In this document: in pieces, positions 22,774-34,419 of the stretch
How positions within the stretch are numbered: the first letter of the stretch is position 1
Layout of the letters: the number at the start of each line of letters is the position of its first letter
Assembly: GCF_030864355.1 (NCBI RefSeq)
Contig: NC_083394.1
Location: 2,108,001 to 2,172,000, forward strand
Length of the DNA stretch: 64,000 bases
Reading direction: 5' to 3'
DNA from: Cutaneotrichosporon cavernicola
Taxonomy: Eukaryota; Basidiomycota; Tremellomycetes; Trichosporonales; Trichosporonaceae
Program-made: the position numbers and the translations under genes
Notes under the pieces: model-generated
Seen by the model: the letters and a program-made list of their open reading frames with translations, nothing else
Told to the model about the DNA's origin: nothing
The model's database searches: none

Positions 22774-23672
22774 ATGGCGGTTGGAAAGAACAAGCGCCTG
22801 TCCAAGGGAAAGAAGGGCATCAAGAAAAAGGTCGTCGACCCCTTCACCCGCAAGGGTGCGTAGACACTTTGAGCGCAAGAGCGGCGCTTACGGACAGACT
22901 GGTACGACATCAAGGCCCCCTCGTTCTTCGAGAACCGCAATGCCGGCAAGACTCTTGTGAACCGCTCGCAGGGTCTCCGTATGTTTTGGAAACAGCAGGC
23001 ACTAACAGGCAGGCAACGCCAACGACTCGCTCAAGGGCCGTATTCTCGAGCTCTCGCTTGCCGACCTTAACAACGACCAGGACCAGTCGTTCCGCAAGAT
23101 CAAGCTGCGTGTTGAGGATGTCTCGGTTAGTTGGGCTTGTTTGAAATTTTGAATTTCTTTCTAACGTTTAGGGCAAGAGCTGCCTCACCTCGTTCTACGG
23201 CATGGACTTCACGACCGACAAGCTCCGTTCGCTTGTGCGCAAGTGGCAGACTCTGATTGAGGCTTCGGTCGACGTCAAGACCACCGACGGCTACATTCTT
23301 CGCCTCTTCGCGATTGGCTTCACCCAGCGCAACCGCAACCAGGTTAAGAAGACCACCTACGCTCAGTCGTCGCAGGTCCGTGAGATCCGCGCCAAGATGG
23401 TCGAGATTATCCGCCGCGAGGCCGAGGGTTCCGACCTCAAGGAGCTCGTGCAGAAGTTTGTTCCCGAGTCGATCGGCCGCGAGATTGAGAAGGCCTCGAA
23501 GGGCATCTACCCCCTGCACAACGTCTACATTCGCAAGTGCAAGATTGTCAAGGCGCCCAAGCTCGACATGTCCAAGCTCATTGAGGCGCACGGCGAGGCT
23601 ACCGACGCTTCCGGCTCCAAGGTCATCAAGGGCGGCGACTTTGTCGAGCCCGAGATCCTTGCCTCGGTCTAA
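22774..23672 (+). CDS. RPS1: 40S ribosomal protein eS1 (S3a)
   Basis: Cytosolic small-subunit protein near the mRNA exit. Four exons (22774-22855, 22898-22978, 23013-23125, 23172-23672) give 258 aa, the usual length. The start [19 protein letters not shown] and the segments [40 protein letters not shown] and [18 protein letters not shown] are diagnostic. Introns are concentrated near the 5' end, as is common in ribosomal protein genes. A C/T-rich leader precedes it. Confidence 0.97.
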
Positions 23673-24204
23673 AGGAGTCTTTAGCGGGTAGAGGGTGCAT
23701 TGGCATGTATACGTATCGACACGGTGTGAGCCTGAGCGAGCACTGAAAGATCGAGTGTGGGCGGCGTGTGATGGTGGGCTAGGAGGAGCAGACCGTCGTC
23801 AGTGGGTGATTGGAACAGGTCGAGTAACACGAGGCGCGGTGCTTATATGGACGATGGGGAGCTAGCTGCAGGAACGTGTGGGCGAGGTGAAATGAGGACC
23901 AAGTGGGTTGAGATAGAACCAACGTGACGGGCAAGGGTTGAGGCGACGGAGACACATGGAGATGGTGGCAGCTGAGGGTGACTGAAGCTTTCAGGCCGCG
24001 GTGAGTAGACAGTACGGCGGAGTGTTCCCATCGCGGCGCCAGCAGATCATACATGTATGGAACGGCGCCGTCGGAGCAGGAGGGGGCTAGCAGCAGCAGT
24101 TACTTTGAATAGCAGCTCCAGAGTCGGACTGCCTCGCCAAGGTACGTCCGAATGTAACTCCCCAATGCTGTCCAGAAACTCATCCAGAGTCAGAGGCACG
24201 GAAA

Positions 24205-24294
24205 TACCAGTACCAGCACCAGCACCAGCACCAGCACCAGCACCAGCACCAGCACCAGCACCAGCACCAGCACCAGCACCAGCACCAGCACCAG
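24205..24294. repeat. (CCAGCA)n hexanucleotide array
   Basis: About 14 head-to-tail CCAGCA units, the first slightly diverged (TACCAG). It is intergenic; on the minus strand it reads as a GAGAGA-type Gly-Ala open frame, which is a repeat artefact. Confidence 0.95.
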
Positions 24295-25077
24295 CTCTTC
24301 CATCTGCCACCTCCCTAGCCTCCATCCGTTACATGCACATGCAATGGGTTGGTGGCGGTTGTGTGGTCGCGTGGTCGTGTGGTGGGTTACTGGCGGTCTG
24401 TGCGTAGAGCATAGGCGGCTTGGCGCGCCGTGCGACTGGGTCCTCTGTTCTGTTTCCTAATTTGAGCCTTGGTCAGTCTGTCGCCTTCAAAAGTCGAACA
24501 GGTGAGTCTGTGGGTACGGGCTGTACAACCTAGGGAAATGGAACGATGGGTGAATTGGCAGAGGATCCAAAGGATAGTTCTAGCTGGTCGAAATAGAACT
24601 CGGCTGTGTCCTCGAGTCACTCGAATGGGTGACAAGATGAATGTATATTCGCTTATCCCAATTGCTTTTACGACCTTTAGAGTGAAACCGGAGCGCGGGG
24701 CGGTCAGTCTACACCATGCAATATCTCAGTGTATGAATGATCAATTTATCAACATGGCTTGGATTGGTTTTGGTATAGAGGTACATTACAGGCACTGCTC
24801 CAAGTAGCTAAGCGGGAGGGCAGAGTTAGAAGGGAAGGCGGGATGTGTGAGATGTATGGATGGAAACGGGACAGTATAGGACAGGGTCAGTTACATTGGA
24901 CGCGACGTATAGTAGGGTATAACCAAGGTCTACACCCAAAAGGGACAAGGTCGACGCGTCAGGGGGGGGGGCAGGAGGGCCAGTAAACCGTCTCTCCCTT
25001 TGCCGCCACCAAACTCATCCTACTCACCATTACTATTACTATAGACATGATCCTCATGCGGTAGCATTGGCATCTCT

Positions 25078-25112
25078 TATTCTATCTCTCTATCTCTCTA
25101 TCTCTCTCTTTT
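25078..25112. repeat. (TATCTCTC)n microsatellite
   Basis: Tandem TATCTCTC-type units in the C/T-rich region upstream of NRD1. Confidence 0.8.
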
Positions 25113-26134
25113 TACTCTCTTCAAATCGTTCTCCGTCAAGTCACTCTCTTTCATTCATCACGTTCAACCCCTTCCTCTTCACCCTCTTCATCCTCTTCGT
25201 CGTTCGCCTCCACAACATCTCGCCCTCAGTTGCTCTTGTCTTCTTTGTCACCTGGCTCTATAGCAAGACATTCCTTTGTCCCCCATAACCCCATACCCCC
25301 ATACTTGTGCTCATCCTCTACCAAGTTAGCAAACCTCAGGCATCAGGTGAGTCTAGCCTAACGCACCGACCTCCAACAACCTTCCCATCCCCCCCTCCCC
25401 TCCGCCCTACCCTACCCATGCTACCCTCCCTACTCCGACTCATCACGCATGCACTGCACGCACGACATCTGTCATCTCGCATTCATCCCTCTCCCCATTC
25501 TCTCCTCTTCTCTTGACCACCCATCTTCGTTTCCCAGCACTGACACGCGCGTCCCTCACCTTCACGACCCCTTCGCTTCTACACCAACCCCATCACACCT
25601 CTACATCACCACGCTCCCCGGCCCCCATTAATCGCGTTCGCGCCGTCTCGTCTTTGGTCCTTGGTGCCTCGTGATCGCTTGAATACATCTAGTCCAGCTT
25701 CGCCCATCACTCTGTGCGTAATCCCCATCTCCAAACGACAAGCGTGCTGATACCCCTCGCAATCCGTCTCGACGCGATACGCGCACTTCCCGGCCCTTCC
25801 ACGCCACCATCGCCTATCCCTTTCCGCTCATCCATCACCACCCGATTCTCATCACCCACTCACTTTGCACCATGCATCACGACCCAACAGACTATTCAGT
25901 TGCATTCGCCGCGCAAGCTCTTCAGCTGCACCGTTTCGCCTCACACCTTTGTTCGCGTGCTCGATCCGGACACACTCACCCCGGTCACGCTTATACGTTC
26001 CTCACGCAAGATTGGCCATCTCCACTTGTCGACTACACCTTTTCCGCCTTGTGTCTTTGCGGCTCGAGTCTTTACCCGTGACTCGCCATTTTACTCTCAT
26101 TCTCCACTCTTCTCCATCCTAAAGATCGACTAGT

Positions 26135-28129
26135 ATGACCGATTTCACGGTGAACCGCCCTGGTGATCAGTCGCCATTATCCGCAACGCGCATGGACCCT
26201 ACCTATGGCCGTCTCTCCGGCCACATTAGCGCCAGCTCGATGAGCGGCTACCCCGCAGACTACGTCGCGTCGTTGACAGGCGCGCTCGGCTCGCTCGATA
26301 TTAATGCGATGGTGCGTTTGTATGTGTGTGTGGTGACGTGCTGACAATAGCGGTCGTTCCCTCAGCCTATTCTTGACGGTGGCTTACAGATCCCGACCCC
26401 TGACGGCAGCATGGGCGGCCACTCGCCCGACTTTGGGGGCGATGCGGCGCGTCAATACATGGTCAACGGGATCATGGCCGGCTCGGCCTCTGGATTTGGA
26501 CAGTCAGGGTACGGCAGCCTCATGGGCATGCCTGTAAACTCGAACCTTGGGATGCCGAGTGGAACCGTGTCGCCCAACGCCGCCGCCGCCTCTCCGTACG
26601 GTGTGCCCGGTTACTTTCCCATGGTGGTGCGTGTGTGAGGCGGTGTCACGCTGACGCCACAGCAGCAGCCTAATTATGGCTTCCCTCCCGGTCGCATGAC
26701 TGGCAACTACGGTCCCGCGGCTGCTGCCGCGGCTGCGGCTGCAGCTGGCAACTTGACTGGCCGCACTGTGTACATTGGTAACATTCCTGACGACGCGTCT
26801 GCCGACGAGCTCCTCAACCTCGTCCGCTTTGGTCCCATTGAGTCTGTCAAGATTCTCTCGGACAAGAGCTGTGTCTTCATCTCGTTCCTCGACGGTTCGA
26901 CGGCCGCGGCATTCTACGCCGACGCTGCAGTCAAAAAGCTCGCCTTACGTGGACAGGAGCTGCGCATCGGGTGGGGTCGCGAGTCCAACCTTCCGACGCC
27001 GGTTGCCATCGCTGTCAACTACAACCAGGCAACGCGCAATGTCTTCATTGGCAACCTGACGGACGAGGACACTGAGCAGACGCTCCGCGACGACTTGGCG
27101 CGCTTTGGTGACATTGACCAGATCAAGATTGTGCGCGACAAGAACATTGCGTTTATCCACTTCCTCTCCATCTCCGTCGCCATGAAGGTTGTCAACAGCC
27201 TCCCCCGCGAGCCCGCATACAAGGCCAAGCGCGTCGGCTATGGCAAGGACCGCTGTGCCTACGTCCCCCGCGCACAGCAAGCTGCTGTTCGCCAGGCTGT
27301 GGCCCAGGCGACTGCTGCCGTTCAGGCCCACTCTGGCCAGCTCGTTGCCGCACCCTTCAACTACGGCTTTGGTTACAACCCATCCGGTGGCTTTGACCAG
27401 AATGGGTTCAGCTCTCCAGGTGTCAACGGCTTCACCACCACTGGCGGCGGTGCTGGTTACGTCGACCCGTCACAGATGAACAACCGCTCGATCTACCTCG
27501 GCAACATCAGCGGTGAGACCTCGGTCGAAGAGCTGTGCAACAACATCCGTGGCGGCGTCCTTGAGTCTATCAAGGTCCTCCCGGACAAGAAGTGCGCGTT
27601 TGTCATGTTTGTCGACCCAGCCGCTGCGCTCTCGTTCTACCGCCACAGCGAACAGAACCCCATCACAATTGCCGGCCGCCGTCTCCGCATTGGCTGGGGC
27701 AAGGCTCTCATGCCCGTGTCTCCCAAGCTACTCGCCGACGTGCAGCAGGGTGCAAGCCGCAACGTCTACATTGGCCAGATCACGGACTTTGAGGTCTTCA
27801 ATGCGGACAAGCTCCGCGAAGACTTTGGCGAGTACGGCGACATTGAGCTCATCAACTTCTTCAAGGAGAAGCACGCGGCATATGTCAACTTTACGTCGAT
27901 CGAGGCGGCGCAGAAGGCCATTGTGGCCATCAAACAGAAGGAGGACTATGCCTCGCTCCGCATCGCGCACGGCAAGGACCGCTGCGGCTACCCTCCGCGC
28001 CAGCCGCGTTCGCAGGGCAGACGTGAGACGTCGCCCCGTGCCAACAGCGAGAACGACCCTGTTGCTGTCGCCATTGCTGCTGCCGAGGCCCACGCCACCG
28101 CCGCCGAGGTCGAGCCGTCGGAGCAGTAG
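26135..28129 (+). CDS. NRD1: Four-RRM RNA-binding protein, Nrd1/Mrn1 family
   Basis: Three exons (26135-26311, 26351-26626, 26663-28129) give 639 aa. A Gly/Ser/Met-rich N-terminus and a ten-alanine run precede four RRMs: RTVYIGNIPDD (about 186), RNVFIGNLTDED (about 275), RSIYLGNISGET (about 425) and RNVYIGQITDFE (about 520). RRM1/RRM3 end in LRIGWGR or LRIGWGK and RRM2/RRM4 in YGKDRCAY or HGKDRCGY, the repeated-pair layout of S. pombe Nrd1 and yeast Mrn1. These proteins bind UCN-rich mRNAs and control differentiation, cytokinesis and stress granules. A basic, Ala-rich tail ends the protein. At exon 2 two in-frame acceptors 15 nt apart are possible; I used the one after CTGACAATAG. Exon 2 could also lose one Val at its donor. 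Confidence 0.9.
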
Positions 28130-28669
28130 GCCTATGGTATAAACCGGGGCATTAGAGCTAGAGATAATGCGTGCCTGACGGGTGGATTTGGTCCATCCCA
28201 ATACCCGCACATGCGATACCGTGTCATTCAAGATGCATACTGGAGAACGTGACAAAGTGACGGGGTGAGGATGGGAGAGGGAGGAGATGCGTGATCGGCA
28301 GGCACCGAGTTTAAGGAATTAACGGCTTGTACGGAATTGATGACGACGTCGCATCTAGGCACGGCGGGTTGTCCCGGTAGCCTGGTGCATGGCAGGCAAT
28401 TCAGGCGGACTGAACAAGGTGTTTTGACTTGGGCAGCATCGTCCACATGTCAATCTGAACAGTGCTGGTGGTCGTATCCTTAACAGACATTCAGATTCCT
28501 TACACCCAGACGCCAACCAACTTGCAGCATTACCAAGTCTCACAGAGACGGTACAAGACACAACGTGAATACAAAAACATGGTCACACCCTTACGTTTTT
28601 CTCCTACAACTCTCCAACTCGACTCGTCACAAGCAGTCGACACACACCTTGGGGCCATGTGACCCCCCG
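28130..28669. other. Intergenic between convergent NRD1 and GTPBP-like genes
   Basis: 540 bp of probable 3'UTRs. No repeats, RNA genes or coding frames are supported. Confidence 0.5.
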
Positions 28670-30600
28670 CTAGGGCAGCACCCTAGTCACAACCCCTAAG
28701 ACCTTGGTCTTGGCTTCGCGGAGCAAAATAAGCTGGCCCTCCTTGATGTATTCTGCGTGTCCGAGGAACTCGAATACGACCTTGCTCCTATCGCCCGTGC
28801 GAATCAGTCCGCTGGGGTGGTCGAGGCTCACAATCCGTACAGCCTGCCGAATCGCCCCGCAGTGCAGCATGGCAGTGTATTTCGGCTGGATCGTGCTGCT
28901 GTGGTGCAGGACCATGACCATGCCCTCGAACCGCATGACCGCTTTAGGCGGCGTCTCGCTTTTTGCAACTAAGACCATACCCTTACGCACTTGGGGGCGA
29001 CGTATTCGCTTCAGCGCCAATCTATATCAGTTCCACGGATGGGTGGGGCTTACGCAACGCTCTGGCCAGCCTCGGCACTGTCTACCCGAGCACGCTTGCG
29101 CTCAATCGTCTTGACTGTTGTTGGGATAAAGTGACCTAAGCTGTCGGGACCGAGGAGGACGGCATCGTTCGCACGGACCACTCCGGCAGTTACGACGCCC
29201 GAGACGACCGTGCCCACAAAGGGAACACTGAAGACGTCCGAGATGTGGAATTCGAGCGGCGCGTCCACAACGTACTTGTCGTCCATCTGCGAGCTGGGGA
29301 GGCAGTTGAGGAACGTACGCAGGTTGGGCAGGTTGTGGCCTGTCACATTCGACACCATGAAGATCGGGCAGAGCCTGTAGTCGGATCTGATGTTAGCGAG
29401 GAAGACAAGGGTACACACTTTCCGCCCTGGGTGAGGGGCTTGGAGAGATTACGCGCGCAATCGACGGCCTGGCGCTTGGTCTCGACGAAGACGGGCACTC
29501 GGCGACACCCGGGACTCTTGAGTACCTTGACGAGCATGTTGACCGTCTGCTCGAGGATGTTTGGTGGCGTCATATCAATCTGGTGTGAGCGGGCTTGTTC
29601 TGGGCACGTTTTGTTTCAGTCGCGTCTAGTTACTCACCTTGGTCACACACACGGCGATGGGGACGTTGAGGGCGAGCGCAACACCAAGGTGCTCCTTTGA
29701 CATGCCGATTAACCCGGCATTCCCGCCAACCATGAGCATGACATAGTCGGGCGCACACCCGCTCAACCCATAAAGCGTAGTCTTGAAGTATCGTTCGTGT
29801 CCCGCAAGATCAATAAACGACGCAACCTTTGCGGCGCGCTTGCAAATCTCCTCCCAGCTTAACTTCTCGCGCTTGGCAGAGGTAGCGTCGACGGGCGCAT
29901 GCCCGGTGGGGAAGATAGGGTCACCGGTAGCGGTAAAGCCTAAAATCTCGCCTCCCACAGAGCTAGTTCGGCCGGTCTCGACCTCGTGCGGGTGGCGGAA
30001 TAAAGCCAATCGCGCCCGTCCACGCCCATCATCGAGTCCGCCACGAGTCAGCACTCCGAGAGTGGTACTCTTTCCCGCATCGACGTTGCCAACCACCGCC
30101 ACTCGTACCTCGCTCACTTCCTCCACGCCGGCGGGCTGCAACCTAACGAGCCAGCATGCCGCCCCGGATTCGAGGTAGAGGTCGGTGACAATGGCTTTGA
30201 GCGAGTCGGCTATTCTCCTCAATCGCTCGGCGGCCCCGGTAATCTGGTCATTGTTGGATTCGAGAGCAATTATGATCTCGCCGTGGCCCCGCAACAACGC
30301 GCTGGCGAGGTGTGCCTTTGCCCGCTCATCGTCGCCATCGACCAGGAGGGTCTGGGTTAGTTAGTTCCGTCTAGTCCACTAGTAGAGACTTACTTCTATC
30401 CTCTCGCCGTCTTCGACTTCCTCCTTGTGCTCCTCGTCCTTGTTCGCCTCGTCCTTGTCCTTGTCCTTGGTGTGGTCCTTGTTCTTGTGGTGTTTGGCCA
30501 CTTCGACGAGGTGCGCTTCACGCGCCTGTACAATAGCGGCCTTCTGCTTCTCGTGTGAGAAGTGCTCGATTTCCGCTTGGAACGAGCGAAGGGTTGTCAT
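28670..30600 (-). CDS. GTPBP1/GTPBP2-like translational GTPase
   Basis: Five exons (30394-30600, 29638-30351, 29419-29579, 29054-29386, 28670-29021) give 588 aa. After a Lys/Asp/Glu-rich N-terminal segment (near residues 35-65) come the family-typical LLRGHGE region, G1 GNVDAGKST, a long insert with [13 protein letters not shown]3 DLAGHERY and G4 VTKIDM. Two beta-barrel domains follow ([30 protein letters not shown]). This is the GTPBP1 group of EF-Tu-like GTPases, linked in animals to mRNA turnover and rescue of stalled ribosomes; the fungal role is little known. The family is clear; the cellular role is inferred. The start is the first ATG; the frame upstream has only non-ATG starts. Confidence 0.88.
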
Positions 30601-31613
30601 GTTTCTTTGGGAATATGATGTGATGAGTGTGTTATGTTTGGTGTTGTGTTTAAGTAGTGACAGGAGGAGGAGGAAGGGGAAGGTGTGTGTGGTTGACTCG
30701 AATGGATGAGTGGTGAGTGGCCCCGCGAGCCACCGGCGGCGACGCACGTGGTTCTGGTTCCGGGTGGCGAATTGGGTGTGTGTGGCTGGCGAGTGGCTAC
30801 TGCCGAGTGGCGAGGTATTCGAGTCAAGCGTCACGCGGAGTCAGAGAGGGGAATACAAGGCGGTAGGGCTGGCAAACAAAGGACCGGAATGCATAGCAAG
30901 TACATGGGGGATCGGGGATGTTTACGGGTTCTGGTGGGTGGCAACATCAAGCGTGGACAAATTGGTCTTGGAATCGACTCGACAGAGAGCAGAGTGCCGA
31001 ATAGAGTCATTGGTCTTGGCGTTCCTGTCAAGGTACTGGCGAGTGACAAGCCTAGGTGATGTGTACTGGTCTCAATATTATCATTGGCTCACCCAACCGA
31101 CAACTGTGGCTAGTGGAATACAACTATCAGGGCATGCAGAGTAACCGCCGGATACGTCGACATGTCATCAGTGGAAGCCCACATTTGCCCGAACATGGGA
31201 AGCCCGTCAAAGGTCAGCAGTGATGCAAAGACAGTCGCGGTATGGCTGGAGGTGTAGGCAAAGCCAGCCTGACAGAGCAGCAGCAGCAGCAGGTCACTTG
31301 GCAATTGAAAGCGTTTTCACCCAACGTCAGTTGTTCTGGGGCCAGTTACACCTCGCGGACAGCAAGAAACTGATACGGTGTGTGGACTCTGACACTGTAC
31401 TGACGCCCTCGACATGTCTTTCCTGTCCGCGTCATCACCGGCGACAATCCCGCCTGCTGCATTACCCACTATCGCAATGTACGCCCCAGTTTTGTGTGGG
31501 GGGGAGCGTTCCGACACCGAAACAGCAGCTCAATACCAGCCCAGTATGATACACAGTCTACAAATGGCAATGGGAGGCAAGCTGATGCTGCCATGTAGGC
31601 ATTGACACTGAGT

Positions 31614-31680
31614 CGAGTGCCGATCATGCTGGATCGAGTACGGCGCCGATCATGCTCCATCGAGTAGGGCGCCGATCATG
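31614..31680. repeat. Tandem repeat with CGATCATG core
   Basis: Three consecutive units of about 21-26 bp, each starting CGAGT and containing GCCGATCATG; units 2 and 3 differ at only a few positions. Confidence 0.75.
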
Positions 31681-31959
31681 ACGACGACGATGTCATTGAC
31701 AACTGACGGGTGGTGGATGGTATGGAGGCGTGGTGGAGTGAAAACACTATTGGGGAGGACGGCATCACCTATCCTCCGAGGACGCAAGATCTGTGGGGAC
31801 AGATACAACGGCATAAAACCCAACAGCGAGCTGAGATTTATACGTTGTCCTCTCTGACTTAGCTAAAAGTGCTCTCCCATAGACTTGGTGAATTGATGGA
31901 GCGGAATCAACCGACACGATCGGCATAGGTATAAGAGGCGCTGGAGAAAGCTCGAGCAG

Positions 31960-32067
31960 CCCAACGTCGCGTAAGCTGGTTATCGCGGTAGAGTTATGCC
32001 TCTTCTTCGGAAGGGTACAGCATCTATCTCCCTCTTGGGATTGCAGGTTCGAATCCTGTCGTTGGGG
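31960..32067 (+). tRNA. tRNA-like gene, long variable arm, probable intron or pseudogene
   Basis: A perfect 7-bp acceptor stem (CCCAACG/CGTTGGG), a D arm (GCG...CGC with GG in the loop), and a T arm GCAGG-TTCGAAT-CCTGT containing a canonical B box. A TTTCTTTT pol III-type terminator follows. Between the T arm and anticodon arm a TCCC-TCTT-GGGA hairpin looks like a class II (Ser/Leu) variable arm. The anticodon arm is best drawn as GTAGA/TCTAT with a 23-nt insert that folds as a UUCG-capped hairpin. The resulting anticodon (UAU) disagrees with a class II tRNA, so the isotype is unresolved and it may be a pseudogene. Confidence 0.5.
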
Positions 32068-32642
32068 TTTCTTTTGGGCTCCCAGTACCGAGGGCGCAGC
32101 AGAAAAAGAGGGGGAGGATGCTGATCGTGTTCCGCCAGCGAGGGGGATGTAACATGTAACATGTGGGGGAGGGCGGAAGTGGATTGGGATTGGCGGTGGA
32201 GGCGGAGGCGGAGGTGGAAGTGGAGGATTATCTGCTCAACCTTGATTCCAGCTGCGTCTCTGTATCTTTTAGTGATGAGAGGTTTGACAAGTTGCACAAG
32301 TGGAAGAGTAGAGGGAGGAGGAGCGGAGGAGGAGCACGGTGGCGGTGCCACAAGGGTGCGAGTGCGACGGTGCACCTCCACTGTGCCCCGCAACACCCCA
32401 CACCCCGCACCCCACACTCACCCTGTCCCCCGCACTTTGTGACTGACCCACTTGTACGTACATCTTACCATTCCAGCATTCTAGCCATATCGGCCCACCG
32501 CTCAACCGAGGTTGAGCGCAGAGCTGACTCTCTCCCGCCGGCCATGTCCGATGACGTACTATTCCTGCCACTGTATATCCGTCATCCGCCAACGACATCA
32601 TACATGCCCACTCTGATATAACTATTAACGGACCTGTGCGCA

Positions 32643-34388
32643 ATGAGACGTTTCCCATCCATCATGGAAAAGCATCTTCCACAGCCAGCCTCGACCCCGG
32701 CGCGCCGCGGATGGTCGCCTGTGCGTGTAACTTTGGCATGTCTACTCGCCATTGCCGCTGTCATTACTTTAGCGCCCCGGTGCCCGCACTTGCACTTGAA
32801 GTCTGAGGTGGGAAAGGTGCAAGCGCACTGCCCGGCCCAACCGGCCCCCCTCCATCCCCCGTCGACTATTCAGTGGGATGACGAATCACGCGCCGAGTCC
32901 ATCGAGCTGTTCCGTGCGGCCGTCCGCATCCCGACGCAGAGCTACGACGATAATGGCGAGCCGGGGGAGGATGTGCGCTGGGCGCCGTTCTACGACTTTA
33001 TTGACTGGCTCCAAGACGCGTTTCCTGTGGCGTGGAAGGCGGCCAACGTCGAGCTAATTAATAGTATGTCTATTCTAGGCGGAACGGAACTGATACTAGC
33101 CCTCGGGATCGTGGCGACGTTCCAAGGGTCCGACACGAGTTTGAAGCCGCTTCTCCTGTGAGCCCCCTTTCCTCCATTCTCTAACCCAAGAATGGCACAC
33201 TACGACGTCGTCCCCGTCCCGAATAACACTTATGACCGCTGGACACACGGTCCGTTCAGCGCCGACCTAGCCGACGGATGGGTGTTTGGCCGCGGGTCCG
33301 CAGACGATAAATCTCTCCTCGTGTCCCAATGGGAAGCCATCACCCATCTCCTCAACTCGGGCTACACGCCGCGCCGCACCGTGATAATCACCCACGGCTT
33401 CGACGAGGAGGAAGTCCATGCGCGCCGTGGACAAGGCCAAATCGCCCCCTTCCTTGAAAAACGGTACGGCGCCAACGGGCTGCTCATGGTCGTCGACGAG
33501 GGGTCCGGGGTGGGAGACCTGTTCGGTGGCCACTTTGCTCTTCCAGGCACTGGCGAGAAGGGGTATCTCGATATTGTGATGCGTGTCGGGACAGAGGGCG
33601 GACACTCGTCGGTTGCCCCGCCGCATACGGGGATTGGAATTATGAGCCAGATTATTAACGCTCTCGAAGCCGACCCGTTCAAGACTAAACTCACCCCCGA
33701 CTCTCCTCTTCTTCAAGGCTTGGCATGTGTCGCTCAAGCTCCAGACGCACCCAAGGAGTGGAAAAAACTCCTCAAGAGTTCAAAGGGATGGGCGAAATTG
33801 GCCGCAGGCTTTGCAAAGGTTGGAGCCATGCAGCGCGCCCTCGTTTCAACAACTACCGCCGTCGATGTCGTTCGAGGCGGAGTCAAGGTCAATGCCCTCC
33901 CTGAACTTGTTGAGGCGTACGTCAACTTCCGCATCGACTTTTCAGAGAGCCTCAAGAGTACCAAAGACCATGTTGAGCGTATTGCCGCCAAGATTGCCAA
34001 GAAACACGACCTAGAGTTCCGCGCCTGGAGCGGCGAGGCTAACCCCGCCTCGGGCCGCTTTGTTACCCTCGAAGTCTTTGGAGCGCCACTCGAGCCCGCA
34101 CCCAATACCCCTACAAGCGGAGGAGTCTGGGATCTCTTTGCTGGTACTGTTCGCGCGGCCATGGGCGAGGACCTCGTGATTGCGCCGTTCGCCACTACTG
34201 GCAATACCGACTGCAAGATGTACTACAACCTCACCAAACACGTTTACCGCTTCATGGGCGCCAGCATGGACAGCATGGCTAACATCCACACCGTTGACGA
34301 GCGGTTCGAGGCGGCAGAGCACCACCGGACCGTCGACTGGATCCATGCCCTTATCCAGAACGCCGACTCGTACAATGGTCCGCAGTAG
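32643..34388 (+). CDS. M20-family vacuolar-type carboxypeptidase (Cps1-like)
   Basis: Zinc metallopeptidase with a signal anchor. Three exons (32643-33063, 33100-33157, 33191-34388) give 558 aa. A single membrane segment (VTLACLLAIAAVITLA, residues about 28-45) is followed by the M20 catalytic domain: zinc ligand H163 in LLLMAHYDVVPV, the bridging Asp in GRGSADDK, the catalytic Glu pair in GFDEEEVHARRG, DEGSG, the dimer/substrate site GGHSS, and the last zinc-ligand His in SMANIHTVDERF. This layout matches yeast Cps1 and animal PM20D1 (N-acyl amino acid hydrolase), so it is either a vacuolar C-terminal peptidase or an N-acyl amino acid hydrolase. A second ATG at codon 8 could also be used. 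It converges on PFA4 with 31 bp between stops. Confidence 0.9.
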
Positions 34389-34419
34389 TAAAATCGTAGC
34401 AACATGAATGTCTAGATCT

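Larger units (their letters stand above)
23673..26134. other. 2.5-kb region between eS1 and NRD1
   Basis: Holds the eS1 3' end, a (CAGCAC)n array (24205-24294), a lower-GC stretch around 24430-24960 with no coding frame I trust, a CTAT/CTCT microsatellite (25078-25112), and then almost 1 kb of C/T-rich sequence that is probably the NRD1 leader. The 139-aa frame at 25714-26133 is C/T-driven and is rejected. Confidence 0.5.
30601..32642. other. 2-kb region containing a tRNA-like element
   Basis: No protein gene supported. It holds three tandem CGATCATG-containing units (31614-31680), a tRNA-like element (31960-32067), and a G-rich stretch with (GGAGGCGGAGGTGG)-type repeats near 32190-32225. 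The antisense frame over the tRNA-like element reads DRIRTCNPK, a known by-product of tRNA sequence. Confidence 0.5.

Noticed and set aside
24200..24300. CRISPR-like or satellite array
   Set aside because: Units are 6 bp without spacers; this is a microsatellite in a eukaryotic genome.
24047..24325. Gly-Ala repeat protein on the minus strand
   Set aside because: Produced by the (CCAGCA)n array; no conserved flanks.
24469..24807. 112-aa frame in the eS1-NRD1 gap
   Set aside because: Non-coding-like codon use, no motifs, no splice context; left as intergenic.
25714..26133. 139-aa frame directly before NRD1
   Set aside because: Driven by C/T-rich leader composition; ends at the NRD1 start; no family resemblance.
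31980..32417. 145-aa minus-strand frame with DRIRTCNPK
   Set aside because: The motif is the antisense translation of tRNA T-arm sequence, not a protein signature.
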